Positions 43,299 through 56,801 of a stretch of DNA of 64,000 nt are shown here, in pieces (position 1 is the first letter of the stretch; each line of letters starts with the position of its first letter). The translations under genes and the position numbers were made by a program. This stretch comes from Halopseudomonas xinjiangensis. Lineage in GTDB: Bacteria > Pseudomonadota > Gammaproteobacteria > Pseudomonadales > Pseudomonadaceae. The stretch covers positions 1,488,001 through 1,552,000 of the forward strand of contig NZ_LT629736.1 in NCBI RefSeq assembly GCF_900104945.1, read 5' to 3'. The notes beneath the pieces were generated by a model. It saw only the letters and a program-made list of their open reading frames with translations, was not told where the DNA came from and did not search any database.

Positions 43299-43328
43299 AG
43301 TATGCTGTCAGCATGCCATCTGAGGCAA
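43299..43328 (-). promoter_or_regulatory. Predicted gap promoter
   Basis: Minus strand: TTGCCT (43323-43328), 18 bases, CATACT (43299-43304), giving a leader of about 30 nt. No equally good promoter was seen for mfd on the other strand. Confidence 0.4.
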
Positions 43329-43411
43329 TCATCCCGGAAAAAGCTGTCAGGTTGAAGCAGATACCGCCAGAGGAGGCTACACTAGTCGCTTTTCCCGATG
43401 GACCCCAGAGC

Positions 43412-46400
43412 ATGCCTGCCAATCAGACGACCCTACCCGTGCCTAAGTTCAATACCAGCGGCAAATCCGCTTGGGGCAAGCTGGAGGGGGCTGCCCGGGC
43501 ATTGGCTATCGCCGATGGGGCGGGACAGCATGCGGGGCTTAGCCTGGTCGTCACGCCCGATTCGGCCGCGGCCGATCAACTGGAGCAGGAGCTGCGGTTT
43601 TTCGCTCCTGCACTGCCCGTGCTCAACTTTCCCGACTGGGAAACGCTCCCCTATGACCGCTTCTCGCCACATCAGGACATCATCAGCCAGCGATTGAAAA
43701 CGCTCTACCAGTTGCCTCAGGTCGATCAGGCGATCCTGGTTGTATCGATGACTACCCTGCTTCACCGCACACCGCCGCGGCCGTTCCTTGGTGGGGCAGT
43801 ATTGATGCTGGAGGTGGGACAGCGGCTGGATATCGATCGCATGCGCACCAACCTCGACGCTGCCGGGTATCGCTGTGTCGACACCGTTTATGAGCACGGT
43901 GACTATGCGGTGCGTGGTGCCTTGCTTGATTTGTTTCCCATGGGTAGCCGCCTGCCCTACCGCATCGATCTGTTCGATGACGAGATCGAAACGCTACGCA
44001 CCTTCGACCCCGAGACCCAGCGCTCGGTCGACAAGGTCGATCGGATCCATCTGCTCCCGGCTCGCGAGTTCCCGCTAGACAAATCAGCGCTGACTGGTTT
44101 CCGGGCACGCTTCCGCGAACGCTTCGAGATCGATCATAGAAAGGTGCCGCTGTATCAGGACATTACCCAGGGCCTGATCCCGCCCGGCATCGAGTACTAC
44201 TTGCCGCTGTTCTTCGACGAGCAGGGCAGTCTTTTCGACTATCTGCCTGACAACACCATGCTGTTCAGTCTGCCCGGCATCGAGGGCAGCGCCGAACACT
44301 TCTGGCAGGATGTGCGCAACCGATACGAAGAACACCGGGTCGACGTCACCCGCCCACTGCTGCCGCCTGCTGAACTCTTCCTGCCGGTTGAGGAGTGCTT
44401 CGCACGGATCAAGCCGTACCCGCGGATCGTCTGCCATGACGGCGAGCTCGAACCCGGCGCCGGACGTTTCAACTTCGACTGCGCTCCTCCGCCTGAATTG
44501 CCCATCGATAACAAGCTGGAGCAGCCCCTCGAACAGCTTGAGCGGTTTCTCGATACCTTCGACGGTCGCGTATTGTTTGCCGCCGAATCTGCAGGCAGGC
44601 GGGAGGCCATGCTCGACCTGCTTGGCCGCATCGGACTGAAACCCGACACCTTCGAAAACTGGCATGCCTTCGTTGTGTCCCAGGCGGCTAACGGCATAGT
44701 CATCGCGCCGATCGATCGCGGACTGGTTTCGAATACGCCTCGCCTGGCGCTGATCGCCGAGAGCCAGCTATTCGGCCGACGCGTCATGCAGCGCCGTAGG
44801 CGCGGAAAGGCGACGGATCTCGGTGATGCGGTCATTCGCAATCTGACCGAGCTGCGCGAAGGCGCGCCTGTGGTGCATATCGATCACGGTGTGGGGCGTT
44901 ATCGCGGGCTGGTCAACCTGACGGTCGAAGACCAACAGGCCGAATTTCTCAAGCTTGAGTATGCCGAAGAAGCCACGTTGTACGTTCCCGTGTCCAATCT
45001 GCATCTGATCGCCCGCTATACAGGCGCTGACGACGACAGCGCCCCGCTGCATCGCCTCGGCTCTGAGCAGTGGCAGAAAGCCAAACGCAAGGCCGCCGAG
45101 CAGGTACGCGATGTGGCTGCCGAACTGCTCGACGTCTATGCCCGCCGCGCAGCGCGGACCGGCTTCAGCTTCGCCCACCCGGAACGGGACTACCAGGCCT
45201 TCGCCGACACCTTCCCCTTCGAGGAAACCGCCGATCAGCAGGCGGCGATCGAAGCTGTGGTCAAGGACATGACTGGCAACCAGCCGATGGATCGCCTGGT
45301 CTGCGGCGACGTCGGCTTCGGCAAGACAGAGGTGGCGATGCGCGCGGCTTTTCTCGCCGTGCACAGCGGCAAACAGGTGGCCGTGCTGGTTCCCACCACT
45401 CTCCTCGCCCAGCAGCATTTCAACAGCTTCCGCGACCGCTTCGCCGACTGGCCGGTAAAGGTGGAAGTGATGTCTCGCTTCAAGTCTGCAAAAGAGATCA
45501 AGGCCGCCGCGGCGGAGCTGGCCGAGGGCAAGGTCGACATCATGATCGGCACCCACAAGCTGCTGCAGGATGATATCCAGTTCCAGGACCTGGGCCTGGT
45601 CATCATTGATGAAGAACATCGCTTCGGCGTGCGCCAGAAAGAGCGCCTCAAGGCGCTGCGCAGCGAGGTCGACGTGCTGACCCTTACCGCCACGCCGATC
45701 CCGCGCACGCTGAACATGTCCATGTCAGGGATGCGCGACCTGTCGATCATCGCGACCCCGCCGGCGCGGCGATTGTCGGTCAAAACCTTTGTCATGCAGC
45801 AGCAGGCGCCTGTGGTCAAGGAAGCACTGCTCCGTGAATTGCTACGCGGCGGACAGGTTTATTACCTGCACAACGAAGTGGAGACGATCGAGAAATGCGC
45901 GGCTGACCTGGCCGAGCTGGTGCCTGAGGCACGCATCGGCATCAGCCACGGCCAGATGCCCGAACGAGCGCTCGAACAGGTAATGCGCGACTTCTACCAT
46001 CGGCGCTTCAACGTGCTGGTGACCACGACGATTATCGAGACCGGCATCGACGTACCCAGCGCCAACACCATCATCATCGAGCGCGCAGACAAGTTCGGTC
46101 TGGCACAGCTGCACCAGTTGCGCGGGCGCGTCGGCCGTAGCCATCACCAGGCCTATGCCTACATGCTCACGCCGCAGGGCAAGAAGATTACCGGGGATGC
46201 CGAAAAGCGTCTGGAAGCCATCGCCATGGCGCAGGATCTGGGCGCAGGCTTCACCCTGGCGACCCACGACCTGGAGATCCGCGGCGCCGGCGAGCTGCTC
46301 GGCGAAGGCCAGAGCGGGCAGATTCAGGCAGTCGGCTTCACGCTTTACATGGACATGCTCGAGCGAGCCGTGAAAGCCATCCGCAAGGGCAAACAGCCCG

Positions 46401-46893
46401 AGCTCGATCAGCCGCTGGGTGGCGGTCCGGACATCAACCTGCGCCTACCAGCGCTGATTCCGGATGATTATCTCCCTGACGTCCATGCCCGCCTGATCCT
46501 GTACAAGCGCATCGCCAACGCCGCGGACGAAGAAGCGCTGAAGGATTTGCAGGTCGAGATGATCGATCGTTTCGGCCTGTTGCCACAGCCGGTCAAGACA
46601 CTGTTCCGGGTCACCTCGCTCAAGCTGCGCTGCGAGCCGCTCGGCATCGCCAAGATCGACGTCGGCCCCGAGCACGGTCGCCTGGAATTTGCCGCAGACA
46701 CCCGGGTGGACCCGCTCACCCTGGTGCGCCTGATTCAGGAGCAGCCGCAACGCTATCGTCTCGAAGGCGCCACGCTGTTTCGCTTCAACGCGCCCATGGG
46801 CAACGCAGACCTGCGACTCAATACCGTAGAAGCCCTGATCGATCGGCTCGAAAAAGGCGCAGCAACCCATAGTCAAGCTCAAGGAAAACACTG

Positions 46894-46894
<1 letters not shown>
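43412..46894 (+). CDS. mfd: Transcription-repair coupling factor Mfd
   Basis: A 1160-residue ATP-driven translocase that removes stalled RNA polymerase and recruits UvrA. It has an N-terminal UvrB-like module (LNFPDWETLPYDRFSPHQD), the RNA polymerase-interacting domain (GAPVVHIDHGVGRYRGLV), a RecG-like motor with Walker A GDVGFGKTEVAMRAAF and box VIIDEEHRFGVRQKERL, the motif VTTTIIETGIDVPSANTIII, and a C-terminal TRCF domain. I preferred the ATG at 43412; the one at 43313 adds 33 atypical residues. Its stop overlaps the csiV start (TGATG). Confidence 0.96.
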
Positions 46895-49341
<2,447 letters not shown>

Positions 49342-49345
<4 letters not shown>

Positions 49346-50358
49346 GAGATGGTTTCGATCAGTCCCTTGTCCTTGAGCAGCGACACCGCGTGTGACCACT
49401 GCGGATCGCTCTTGTAATCACTCACTGGCGTGTGGCGTGCCAGCATCCGAGCGGCACGGGTGCCCGGCTGCATGCCAATCCGCTGCGAGTGGCCGAGCGC
49501 TTGTTCGGCGGCACCGCGATCGTTACACACCAGCAGCATGTCGCAGCCGGAGCGCAATGCGGCATCGACCCGCTCAGGCATTCCACCTACCGCGTGGGCA
49601 CCGGCCATGGTCAGATCATCACTGAAGATGACGCCGTCGAAGCCCAACTCCTGTCGCAGAATCTGTTGCAGCCAGCGGGTCGAGAACCCTGCGGGCAGGC
49701 TGTCTATGGCCGGGTAGATCACATGTGCGGGCATGATGCCGTCCAGCTCTTTCGCCAGCGCAGCGAACGGCTTCAGATCACTGCGGCGGATCTCAGCTTC
49801 TGAACGCTCATCGACCGGTAAAGCGACGTGCGAGTCGGCTTCCGCCCAGCCGTGACCGGGAAAGTGCTTGCCAGTGGCGGCCATACCGGCCCTGTGCAGG
49901 CCGGCAATATATGCCTTGCCCAGACGCGCGACTTCATCCGGGTCGCCGCTAAGCGAGCGGTTTCCAATCACCTCGCTGCGGCCGTAATCAAGGTCGAGTA
50001 CCGGGGCAAAACTGATGTCGACCCCGCAGGCGATCACCTCCGTCGCCATCAGCCAGGCTGCTGCTTCTGCGACCTGCTCGGCCGCATCGCCTGCCTCCGC
50101 GCGGATACGCCCCAGAGCCGGAAGGCGAACCACATCGCGGCGGAGCCTCTGGACCCGGCCACCTTCCTGGTCGATGGCAATCAACATGTCAGGCCGCTCG
50201 GAGCGGATAGCGCGCACCAGTTCGCGAACCTGAGCAGGCGATTCGGTATTGCGAGCGAACAGAATCATGCCGCCGACTTCCGGTTGGCGCAGCAGTTGGC
50301 GGTCTTCCGGCGTCAGCCAGGTACCAGCCACGTCGAGCATCAGGGATCCCTGAATCAA
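49342..50358 (-). CDS. nagZ: Beta-N-acetylhexosaminidase NagZ
   Basis: A 338-residue glycoside hydrolase family 3 enzyme that removes GlcNAc from recycled muropeptides in the cytoplasm and so shapes AmpC inducer levels. The motifs are IDQEGGRVQRLR, ATGKHFPGHGWAEADSH (acid/base histidine loop) and the nucleophile aspartate in VIFSDDLTMAGA. It starts with TTG at 50358: GGAG lies eight bases upstream, the start overlaps the preceding stop (TTGA), and MIQGSLMLDVAGTWL matches the family N-terminus. Confidence 0.95.
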
Positions 50359-50894
50359 GATAGTGTCTCCGAAGATTGGGAAAGAAGCCGGCTGACCGGG
50401 TCAGCCTCGGTCTCGTCGATGAAAACAGCACAACCGGCCGGAGTCATGTCGAACAGTGCGAGCATGTCGTCGTTGCCCAAGCGGATACAGCCATGGGACA
50501 GCGGTTGTCCCGTGGGCTGGTCATCGCCGGTTCCGTGCAGATATATGTAGCGGCGCTGCGAGTCGCGCTGGCCGCCCCGGTTAAAACCCCGCTCTTCTCC
50601 GCAGAGCCACAGGATACGAGTCAGTATCCAGTCTCGCCGCGGGTAGCGCTGCGCCAGCTCCAGGCTCCAGACCTCACCGGTGGGGCGTCGGCCGACGAAT
50701 ACCGAGCGAACCGGCAACCCCTCGCCGATCCGCGCGCGGACCCGGTGGTGCCCTCTTGGCGTACAACCGCTGCCCTCCGTCTCCCCTGCCCCGTGGAGGG
50801 CCGTGGATACGTCATAGGAGCACACCGGCTCGCCGGCAGAGAAGCCAGTCACCCGCTGGTGCGGAATCGAGATGTGGAGCCAATCGAGTCGCAT
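50355..50894 (-). CDS. L,D-transpeptidase (YkuD domain)
   Basis: A 179-residue protein that is essentially a YkuD catalytic domain. The active site is HGTGDDQPTGQPLSHGCIRLGNDDM, with catalytic cysteine in SHGCIRL. No clear signal peptide is seen with the ATG at 50894 (GGAG seven bases upstream), so export is uncertain. Family members make 3-3 peptidoglycan cross-links or anchor lipoproteins. It lies in the same overlapping run as nagZ. Confidence 0.88.
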   Translation of the reverse strand: MRLDWLHISIPHQRVTGFSAGEPVCSYDVSTALHGAGETEGSGCTPRGHHRVRARIGEGLPVRSVFVGRRPTGEVWSLELAQRYPRRDWILTRILWLCGEERGFNRGGQRDSQRRYIYLHGTGDDQPTGQPLSHGCIRLGNDDMLALFDMTPAGCAVFIDETEADPVSRLLSQSSETLS

Positions 50895-50952
50895 GCACGT
50901 CTCCGGTGGAAAGTGCACACGATAACGGATCAGGGTCGCGCAGTTAAGAGCG

Positions 50953-51633
50953 TCAGGCGGATTCCGCTACGCTGTCTGCTGAGGAGAGCCGCTGTGTCAT
51001 GCCGCCTTCGGCGCGCATACCCGCCGCAAGAAACGGCACCATCAGACGCAATACCTCGTCGACACCGTTGTGCACACCGAATTCTGCCTCTGAGATAGCG
51101 CGCAATGCCTTCATGCTGGACATGGTGAAAGCCGCACTGCCGAGCATGAAATGCACACGCCAGAATAGCTCGCTTGGCGGCAGCGCCGGAGCCGCCTTGA
51201 GAAGCAGATTCATGTAGCGCTGAAAAACCCGGCCGTAGACCTCACCAAGATACTTGCGCAGGTGACCCTGACTCTGGCTGAACGCCAGACCCAATAAGCG
51301 CATGAAGGTCGAGAGATCGTTCCCGCTTCGCGGCTTGACCTGCAAAGCCTGCCGCACCAGCATCTCCAGCAGCTCCTCCAGGCTCGGATCGGCTGCACCA
51401 CTTGCCTCCTGCCGATCTAGCTCTGCTTCGAGGCTATTGACGAACGGATTGAGAAAGCGGACGAAGACCGCCTGGATCAAGGCCTTCTTCGACCCGAAGT
51501 GATAATTCACCGCCGCAAGATTCACGCCCGCCTTGCTGGTGATCAACCGTAGAGACGTCTCGGCAAACCCCTTCTCCGCGAACAGTTGTTCTGCGGCGTC
51601 GAGGATGCGCTCGACAGTATCGGACTGCGCCAT
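50953..51633 (-). CDS. psrA: TetR-family fatty-acid-responsive regulator PsrA
   Basis: A 226-residue TetR regulator almost identical in its first 60 residues to PsrA (MAQSDTVERILDAAEQLFAEKG then TSLRLITSKAGVNLAAVNYHFGSKKALIQAVF). PsrA senses long-chain fatty acids, represses itself and the fadBA beta-oxidation operon, and activates rpoS in Pseudomonas. Two PsrA-type boxes are in its own upstream region. The start is the ATG at 51633. It is divergent from lexA. Confidence 0.95.
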   Translation of the reverse strand: MAQSDTVERILDAAEQLFAEKGFAETSLRLITSKAGVNLAAVNYHFGSKKALIQAVFVRFLNPFVNSLEAELDRQEASGAADPSLEELLEMLVRQALQVKPRSGNDLSTFMRLLGLAFSQSQGHLRKYLGEVYGRVFQRYMNLLLKAAPALPPSELFWRVHFMLGSAAFTMSSMKALRAISEAEFGVHNGVDEVLRLMVPFLAAGMRAEGGMTQRLSSADSVAESA

Positions 51634-51649
51634 AAAAAGGCTTCCTGAG

Positions 51650-51676
51650 CAAACAGATGTTTTAAACATACGTTTC
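51650..51676. promoter_or_regulatory. Tandem PsrA operator sites
   Basis: Two motifs of the form AAAC-N4-GTTT: CAAAC-AGAT-GTTTT (51650-51663) and TAAAC-ATAC-GTTTC (51663-51676), 13 bases apart. They match the known PsrA consensus (G/C)AAAC-N2-4-GTTT(G/C) with flanking mismatches and start 17 bases upstream of psrA, consistent with autorepression. Confidence 0.8.
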
Positions 51677-51765
51677 AAACGTGATGACGTCAACTCGAAC
51701 GGCCAGCGGGCCGGCTCCTCGCCGCAGTATCCGGTGAGCCCTCGGCAAACGCAACAAAGTGACGC

Positions 51766-51793
51766 TTGCCGACGCGCCCGAACTGTATATAAT
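51766..51793 (+). promoter_or_regulatory. lexA promoter
   Basis: TTGCCG (51766-51771), 16 bases, TATAAT (51788-51793), with the -10 element inside the first LexA box; transcription is expected near 51800. Confidence 0.75.
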
Positions 51794-51798
51794 CACAG
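51783..51798. promoter_or_regulatory. LexA box 1 (SOS operator)
   Basis: CTGT-ATATAATC-ACAG, an exact CTGT-N8-ACAG match that overlaps the lexA -10 element. Confidence 0.92.
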
Positions 51799-51801
51799 CT
51801 A

Positions 51802-51817
51802 CTGTATAAACAGACAG
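51802..51817. promoter_or_regulatory. LexA box 2 (SOS operator)
   Basis: CTGT-ATAAACAG-ACAG, a second CTGT-N8-ACAG match centred 19 bases from box 1 and 10 bases before the lexA start codon. Confidence 0.9.
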
Positions 51818-51827
51818 GTAAGGCTCC

Positions 51828-52433
51828 ATGCAGAAATTGACGGCGCGGCAAGAACAGATCCTGGCCTTCATAAAGGAGTACATGGACAACAACGGCTACC
51901 CGCCGACGCGGGTGGATATCGCCAAAGAGCTCGGTTTCAAGTCGCCCAACGCGGCCGAAGATCATCTTCGCGCATTGGCTCGCAAGGGAGCTATCGAAAT
52001 GATCCCGGGCGCCTCGCGCGGCATTCGCCTGCCTGGAGCCGAGGCAGCCAACGATGATCAGCTGCCGATCATCGGTCAGGTCGCTGCCGGTGCGCCGATT
52101 CTGGCTCTGGAGAACATCGAGGATCACTGCCGGCTCAATCCGGAGTTCTTTCGCCCCAAGGCCGACTATTTGCTGCGGGTCAAGGGCATGAGCATGAAGG
52201 ATATTGGCATTCTGGACGGGGACCTGCTGGCCGTACATCGCACTACCGAGGTACGTAACGGACAGATCGTTGTTGCCCGTATCGGCGATGAGGTGACGGT
52301 CAAGCGTTTCCACAAGCAGGGCCGCAAAGTGTCGCTGATTGCGGAGAATCCGGATTTCGCGCCGATTGAGATTGATCTGTCCGAACAGGAATTAATCATC
52401 GAAGGTTTGAGCGTCGGCGTTATCCGCCGCTAG
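51828..52433 (+). CDS. lexA: LexA repressor, SOS response
   Basis: A 201-residue repressor-protease. The N-terminal winged helix ([29 protein letters not shown] in parts; [21 protein letters not shown]) binds CTGT-N8-ACAG; the cleavage site Ala-Gly is in QVAAGAPI (about residue 85), the nucleophile serine in [11 protein letters not shown] (about 120) and the lysine in GDEVTVKRF. RecA-driven self-cleavage induces SOS genes. Two LexA boxes upstream give autoregulation. sulA follows ten bases downstream. Confidence 0.98.
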   Translation: MQKLTARQEQILAFIKEYMDNNGYPPTRVDIAKELGFKSPNAAEDHLRALARKGAIEMIPGASRGIRLPGAEAANDDQLPIIGQVAAGAPILALENIEDHCRLNPEFFRPKADYLLRVKGMSMKDIGILDGDLLAVHRTTEVRNGQIVVARIGDEVTVKRFHKQGRKVSLIAENPDFAPIEIDLSEQELIIEGLSVGVIRR

Positions 52434-52442
52434 GAGCAAAAC

Positions 52443-52973
52443 ATGCAGTATGCTCGGAACTCGCAAGCACTGGATCAACTGAGTCTCTTCCAAAACGCCT
52501 GGATGGCTTCACGTGCCCGGATGGCGCCACTGGGCAAGCCCGCAGCAACCGAGCGGCGCCGTGGCGCAGCAGTCGAGCGAAACGTGACCTCGCAGCCCGC
52601 CGAGACAGGTTTCAGCGAAATCGCACTCAACGGCTCGCCACGCCAATGCCTGCAATGGTTGGCGCCAGTGTTGCGGGAGCTAAGCCATTCCAGTTCGACC
52701 GGCTGGCTGACGCTATTGGATCCTCCCGCGGAGCTCAGCCTGCAATGGCTGCGTTCAGCTGGCCTGGATTCCGGCCGCATTCTGGTGATTCGGAGCCGTC
52801 CTGGAATGGATACGCTCGAATTATGTTGTGAAGTGCTGCGCGAAGGGAAAAGCCACACGGTGGTGAGCTGGCTGACCAGTGATGCCCGCGAAACCGCGTT
52901 GCTTTCGAGAGCGGCATCCATGGGCAACTGCAGTAGTCTGAATGTTCAGCTGCAAGCCACTCGCGCAGCGTGA
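52443..52973 (+). CDS. sulA: SOS cell-division inhibitor SulA
   Basis: A 176-residue SulA-like protein, which blocks FtsZ polymerisation during DNA damage. The FSEIALNGSPRQCLQWLAPVLRELSHSSSTGWLTLLDPP region (read in parts) and LQWLRSAGLDSGRILVIRSR match the RecA-like core of the family; the N-terminal 60 residues are variable. It is co-transcribed with lexA under the two LexA boxes, the arrangement known in Pseudomonas. Confidence 0.93.
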   Translation: MQYARNSQALDQLSLFQNAWMASRARMAPLGKPAATERRRGAAVERNVTSQPAETGFSEIALNGSPRQCLQWLAPVLRELSHSSSTGWLTLLDPPAELSLQWLRSAGLDSGRILVIRSRPGMDTLELCCEVLREGKSHTVVSWLTSDARETALLSRAASMGNCSSLNVQLQATRAA

Positions 52974-52985
52974 TTGAACAGCACA

Positions 52986-53004
52986 GGCAGCCGAAATGGC
53001 TGCC
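52986..53004. terminator. Hairpin between sulA and the convergent hypothetical gene
   Basis: Seven-base stem GGCAGCC/GGCTGCC with a GAAAT loop, 13 bases after the sulA stop. There is no T-run, so termination would be weak or Rho-assisted. Confidence 0.35.
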
Positions 53005-53026
53005 CCGGGCGCTGTGGCCCGACGCG

Positions 53027-53260
53027 TCAATGCAGAACGCGGTCTTCCGGCACGAACTCGTCATCATCCACGACCTGCCCCGCCAATTGCATACCGGCAC
53101 TGATCATGGCTTTGGCGACATCGATGTGATGACCGTTGAGGAAATCCTTGGCATCTGCTGAAAACTCGATGACCACTAGCGGTTCACCGTCGTCATCGGA
53201 ACGCCGCAGTACGACCTTGCCATTGGCGAGTTCAACGATTTCGAGAAAAGGTGAAGGCAT
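53027..53260 (-). CDS. Conserved hypothetical protein (77 aa)
   Basis: A small acidic protein, MPSPFLEIVELANGKVVLRR, with GEPLVVIEFSADAKDFLNGH and an ending rich in aspartate and glutamate. No domain recognised. The ATG at 53260 has GGAG five bases upstream. It occupies the place of PA3009, convergent with sulA and downstream of the topA run. Confidence 0.75.
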   Translation of the reverse strand: MPSPFLEIVELANGKVVLRRSDDDGEPLVVIEFSADAKDFLNGHHIDVAKAMISAGMQLAGQVVDDDEFVPEDRVLH

Positions 53261-53322
53261 ATCGGCTCCTCTGTCTAGCAAGGCGGCAGTTTAACACAAT
53301 GCCGCTGCCTATCGGAGCGTAG

Positions 53323-53835
53323 CTACCACTCCACCATCCCCTCCCGGTAACGATTAACGCGCTCGGCCAAGGCAGCGACAGCTTCTTGCGCATCCTCCCG
53401 TGACCATTCCGGCGACCCAGCCACCGCACTACTGGCGATGATCAGGTCGTCCGAAGCAGACTTGGCTTCCTGAGGCACCGGTGGTGCCTGGAGCTTTTGC
53501 CAGGCACCGAGAAGACGCCCTAGCCAGGTATCGGCCGAACCCGCCAGCTCGCTCAATTCAGCCAGCTCGGGACCGGGGCATCGCGCCGCCACATCCCCTA
53601 GCAACACCGCTTCAACGCTGCGTGCGTCCATCAGCGGCCAGCGGTAACGATCCGCCACTTCGTGGATCAGGCCAAGCACCCCCCGGTACAAATGAAACAA
53701 GGCGTGCTCGCGATGGTATGCGCTCAGGGTGACGGTATCGAGCGCTCCGGACTGACTGACTTCATGCCAGGAGGCGATCGCCTTCCTGGCAAAGAACAGA
53801 GCCTGGTTGGTACGGGTATAGACTTCGTTTGCCAT
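53323..53835 (-). CDS. Conserved hypothetical protein, all-helical (DUF6586-like)
   Basis: A 170-residue protein predicted mostly helical. It opens EVYTRTNQALFFARKAIASWHE and contains AYHREHALFHLYRGVLGLIHEVA, a pattern I associate with a small conserved Pseudomonas family (PA3010 position, DUF6586). Function unknown. The start is the ATG at 53835, ten bases after the topA stop, so it is probably in the topA operon. Confidence 0.7.
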   Translation of the reverse strand: MANEVYTRTNQALFFARKAIASWHEVSQSGALDTVTLSAYHREHALFHLYRGVLGLIHEVADRYRWPLMDARSVEAVLLGDVAARCPGPELAELSELAGSADTWLGRLLGAWQKLQAPPVPQEAKSASDDLIIASSAVAGSPEWSREDAQEAVAALAERVNRYREGMVEW

Positions 53836-53845
53836 GCCGCCTCGC

Positions 53846-56467
53846 CTACTTTTTGCTCTTGCTTCGAGCGTCGTCCACGTTCCAGCGTTTGCCATCGTGG
53901 AAAGCCCGCCAACCGGTGGGCTTGCCTTCGAGCTCGCTCTGAACATATTGCTCCTTTGTCTTGCGGCTGTATCGCACGACTGTCGGATTCTTGTCCGGGT
54001 CCTGCGTAGGCGCGTCGAGCAAAAAGTGGTACTTGGGATCGATCTCTTCACGGTGTGGCAGTAGCTCGCTTACCAGCGGCGCACGGGTTTCCCGGTTTTT
54101 CGGGAATTGGCTGGCAGCGAGAAACAGGCCCGAGGCACCGTCTCTAAGGACGTATACGTCGTCGACCTTTTCGCAGCGCAGCTCCGGCATTTTGACCGGG
54201 TCCATCTTCGGCGGCGCGGCCTCGCCGCTCTTCAGCAGTTTGCGAGTGTTCTTGCATTCCGCGTTGGTACATCCGAAGTACTTGCCGAAACGCCCCGTCT
54301 TGAGCTGCATGTCGCTGCCGCACTTGTCACACTCGATCAACGGCCCGTCGTAACCCTTGATCTTGAACTGCCCCTGCTCGATCTCGAAGCCGGCGCAATC
54401 GGGGTTGTTGCCGCAAACGTGCAGCTTGCGATGTTCGTCGACCAGATAACTATCCATCGCCGTGCCGCATAGCTTGCAACGATGCTTGGCGCGCAATACG
54501 CGGGACTCGTCTTCCTCGTCGTCCGATGCGACCTCGTTGCCCGGCACCAGGTTGATGGTTTCCTTGCAGCGCTCCTTCGGCGGCAGCGCATAACCAGAAC
54601 AACCCAGAAACACACCTGTGGAAGCCGTGCGGATCATCATCGGACGCCCACAGACCTGACAGGAAATGTCGGTCAGCGTGGGCACGTTGGCACGCATGCC
54701 GCGCTCGCCGTCAGCCGTCTCGGCGTTGGCCAACTTCTTGCTAAAATCGGCATAGAAGTCGTCGAGCACCTTCTTCCAGATCACTTCGCCCTGAGCGACG
54801 TCGTCGAGCGACTCTTCCATCCGCGCGGTGAAGCTGTAATCCATCAGATTCGGAAAACTTTCACTGAGCCGATCGGTAACGATGTCGCCCATCTTCTCGG
54901 CATAGAAGCGGCGGTTGTTCAGTTCGACATAGCCACGGTCCTGGATGGTCGAGATGATCGACGCGTAGGTCGACGGGCGGCCGATCCCGCGCTTCTCCAG
55001 TTCCTTGACCAAACTTGCTTCGGAGTAGCGCGCCGGAGGCTTGGTGAAGTGCTGCTTCGGATCGAGCTTCTTCAACTTCAGCGCATCCGCGACCTTCACA
55101 TCGGGCAGCACTTCGTCTTCGCCGCCTTTGCCCTGCGGGGGCAGCACTTTGGTATAACCGTCGAATTGGAGAATACGGCCCTTGGCGCGCAGCTCGAACG
55201 CTCCGGCTTCGGCAGTGATGCTGCTGGACAAATATTTCGCCGGAGGCATCTGACAGGCGACGAACTGGCGCCAGATTAACTCGTAGAGCCTCTCTGCATC
55301 GCGCTCCATGCCCTTGAGATCGGTAGACTTGAGCTTGACGTCGGATGGACGTATAGCTTCGTGAGCTTCCTGCGCGCCTTCCTTGCTGCTGTAGGAATTC
55401 GGCTTCTCGGGCAGATACTTGTCGCCGAACGTGTTCTTTATATAGCTACGAGCCATGTCGACTGCGTCCGCCGACAGGTTGGTCGAGTCGGTACGCATGT
55501 AGGTGATGTAGCCCGCCTCGTACAACCGCTGAGCCATCATCATGGTCTTCTTCACGGAAAAGCCCAGTCGCGTGCTCGCAGCCTGTTGCAGTGTCGAGGT
55601 GATGAACGGCGCGTTTGGGCGCGATGTGGTCGGCTTGTCGTCGCGTTTGGTGACGGTGTAGCTCGAGTTCTCCAGCTTGCTCAGCGCTGCATCGGCTTGC
55701 GCCTTGTTCAGCGGCCGGAATGCTTCGCCCGATTCCCTGACGACTTCGAACCGCGCCGCCTCGCCCTTGGGCGTATTGAGCAGCGCATGGATTTCCCAGA
55801 ACTCTTCCGGAATAAACGCGCGGATTTCACGCTCACGGTCGACGATCAGTTTGACGGCCACCGACTGCACGCGCCCGGCGGACAGCCCGCGTGCAATCTT
55901 CGCCCATAGCAGGGGCGACACCATATAGCCAACAACCCGATCAAGGAACCGGCGCGCCTGCTGGGCGTTGACGCGGTTGATATCCAGCTCGCCCGGCTTG
56001 GAGAACGCTTCCTGAATCGCTTTCTTGGTAATCTCGTTGAACACAACACGCTTGTAGCGGCTTTCATCGCCGCCGATCGACTCCCGCAGGTGCCAGGCAA
56101 TGGCTTCCCCCTCGCGGTCCAAATCCGTCGCTAGATAGACGGTATCAGCGTCCTTGGCCAGGCGACGCAGTTCGTCGATGACCTTTTCCTTGCCCGGCAG
56201 AATTTCGTAGTGGGCCTTCCATCCGTTCTCAGGATCGACGCCCATGCGCTTGACCAGCTGCATGCGAGCTTTGGCCTGCTTGTCCATTTCTGGAGCCGAG
56301 GCGGCTTTGCGCCCACCCTTGGGTTTGGTCTCCGATTTGCCGCTGCCGCTGGTGGGCAGGTCGCGGATGTGCCCGATACTCGACTTTACGACGAAATCGT
56401 TACCCAGGTACTTGTTGATCGTCTTGGCCTTGGCCGGCGATTCCACAATGACCAGTGTTTTTCCCAT
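53846..56467 (-). CDS. topA: DNA topoisomerase I
   Basis: An 873-residue type IA topoisomerase relaxing negative supercoils. The Toprim domain begins [20 protein letters not shown]; the catalytic tyrosine is in [14 protein letters not shown] (about residue 325). The C-terminus carries cysteine-pair zinc ribbons: [16 protein letters not shown] with CGNNPDC, and CDKCGSDM with CTNAEC, followed by a basic tail. The start is the ATG at 56467. Confidence 0.97.
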   Translation of the reverse strand: MGKTLVIVESPAKAKTINKYLGNDFVVKSSIGHIRDLPTSGSGKSETKPKGGRKAASAPEMDKQAKARMQLVKRMGVDPENGWKAHYEILPGKEKVIDELRRLAKDADTVYLATDLDREGEAIAWHLRESIGGDESRYKRVVFNEITKKAIQEAFSKPGELDINRVNAQQARRFLDRVVGYMVSPLLWAKIARGLSAGRVQSVAVKLIVDREREIRAFIPEEFWEIHALLNTPKGEAARFEVVRESGEAFRPLNKAQADAALSKLENSSYTVTKRDDKPTTSRPNAPFITSTLQQAASTRLGFSVKKTMMMAQRLYEAGYITYMRTDSTNLSADAVDMARSYIKNTFGDKYLPEKPNSYSSKEGAQEAHEAIRPSDVKLKSTDLKGMERDAERLYELIWRQFVACQMPPAKYLSSSITAEAGAFELRAKGRILQFDGYTKVLPPQGKGGEDEVLPDVKVADALKLKKLDPKQHFTKPPARYSEASLVKELEKRGIGRPSTYASIISTIQDRGYVELNNRRFYAEKMGDIVTDRLSESFPNLMDYSFTARMEESLDDVAQGEVIWKKVLDDFYADFSKKLANAETADGERGMRANVPTLTDISCQVCGRPMMIRTASTGVFLGCSGYALPPKERCKETINLVPGNEVASDDEEDESRVLRAKHRCKLCGTAMDSYLVDEHRKLHVCGNNPDCAGFEIEQGQFKIKGYDGPLIECDKCGSDMQLKTGRFGKYFGCTNAECKNTRKLLKSGEAAPPKMDPVKMPELRCEKVDDVYVLRDGASGLFLAASQFPKNRETRAPLVSELLPHREEIDPKYHFLLDAPTQDPDKNPTVVRYSRKTKEQYVQSELEGKPTGWRAFHDGKRWNVDDARSKSKK

Positions 56468-56568
56468 GAGTAGATGTGTTCCTAGCTCGATCGAATCCGG
56501 TCGCCCTTGCGGGCTGAATAATGGTCGGTACTGCGTGCAATGTGACAAGCAGCCCGGAGCGCCAGAGC

Positions 56569-56787
56569 CTACACGTCTTCGTTGATAAAGGTAAAGCGTG
56601 GATATGCTTCGCCATCCACGGTGACATGTCCGGTGAACATCTCCAGCGGACGCACCCAGAGGTCGTGGTCTCCGTACAGAGTGCGGTACACCACCAGCTC
56701 TTCCTCTGTCTCGGAATGGCGGGCGGTGCCAATTACCTGATAGTCCTTTCCTTTATAGTGACGGTATCGGCCGGGACGGACAGTCAT
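56569..56787 (-). CDS. DUF1653 protein
   Basis: A 72-residue protein, [25 protein letters not shown] then [21 protein letters not shown], the full DUF1653 signature, ending FTFINEDV. Function is unknown. The ATG at 56787 has AGGAG upstream. A terminator separates it from fadA, so it probably has its own promoter or depends on read-through; topA follows 101 bases later. Confidence 0.9.
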   Translation of the reverse strand: MTVRPGRYRHYKGKDYQVIGTARHSETEEELVVYRTLYGDHDLWVRPLEMFTGHVTVDGEAYPRFTFINEDV

Positions 56788-56801
56788 TGAATTCTCCTCA
56801 A

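Noticed and set aside
43350..43385. Possible mfd promoter TTGAAG/TACACT
   Set aside because: The spacer is 20 bases, too long to support a call.
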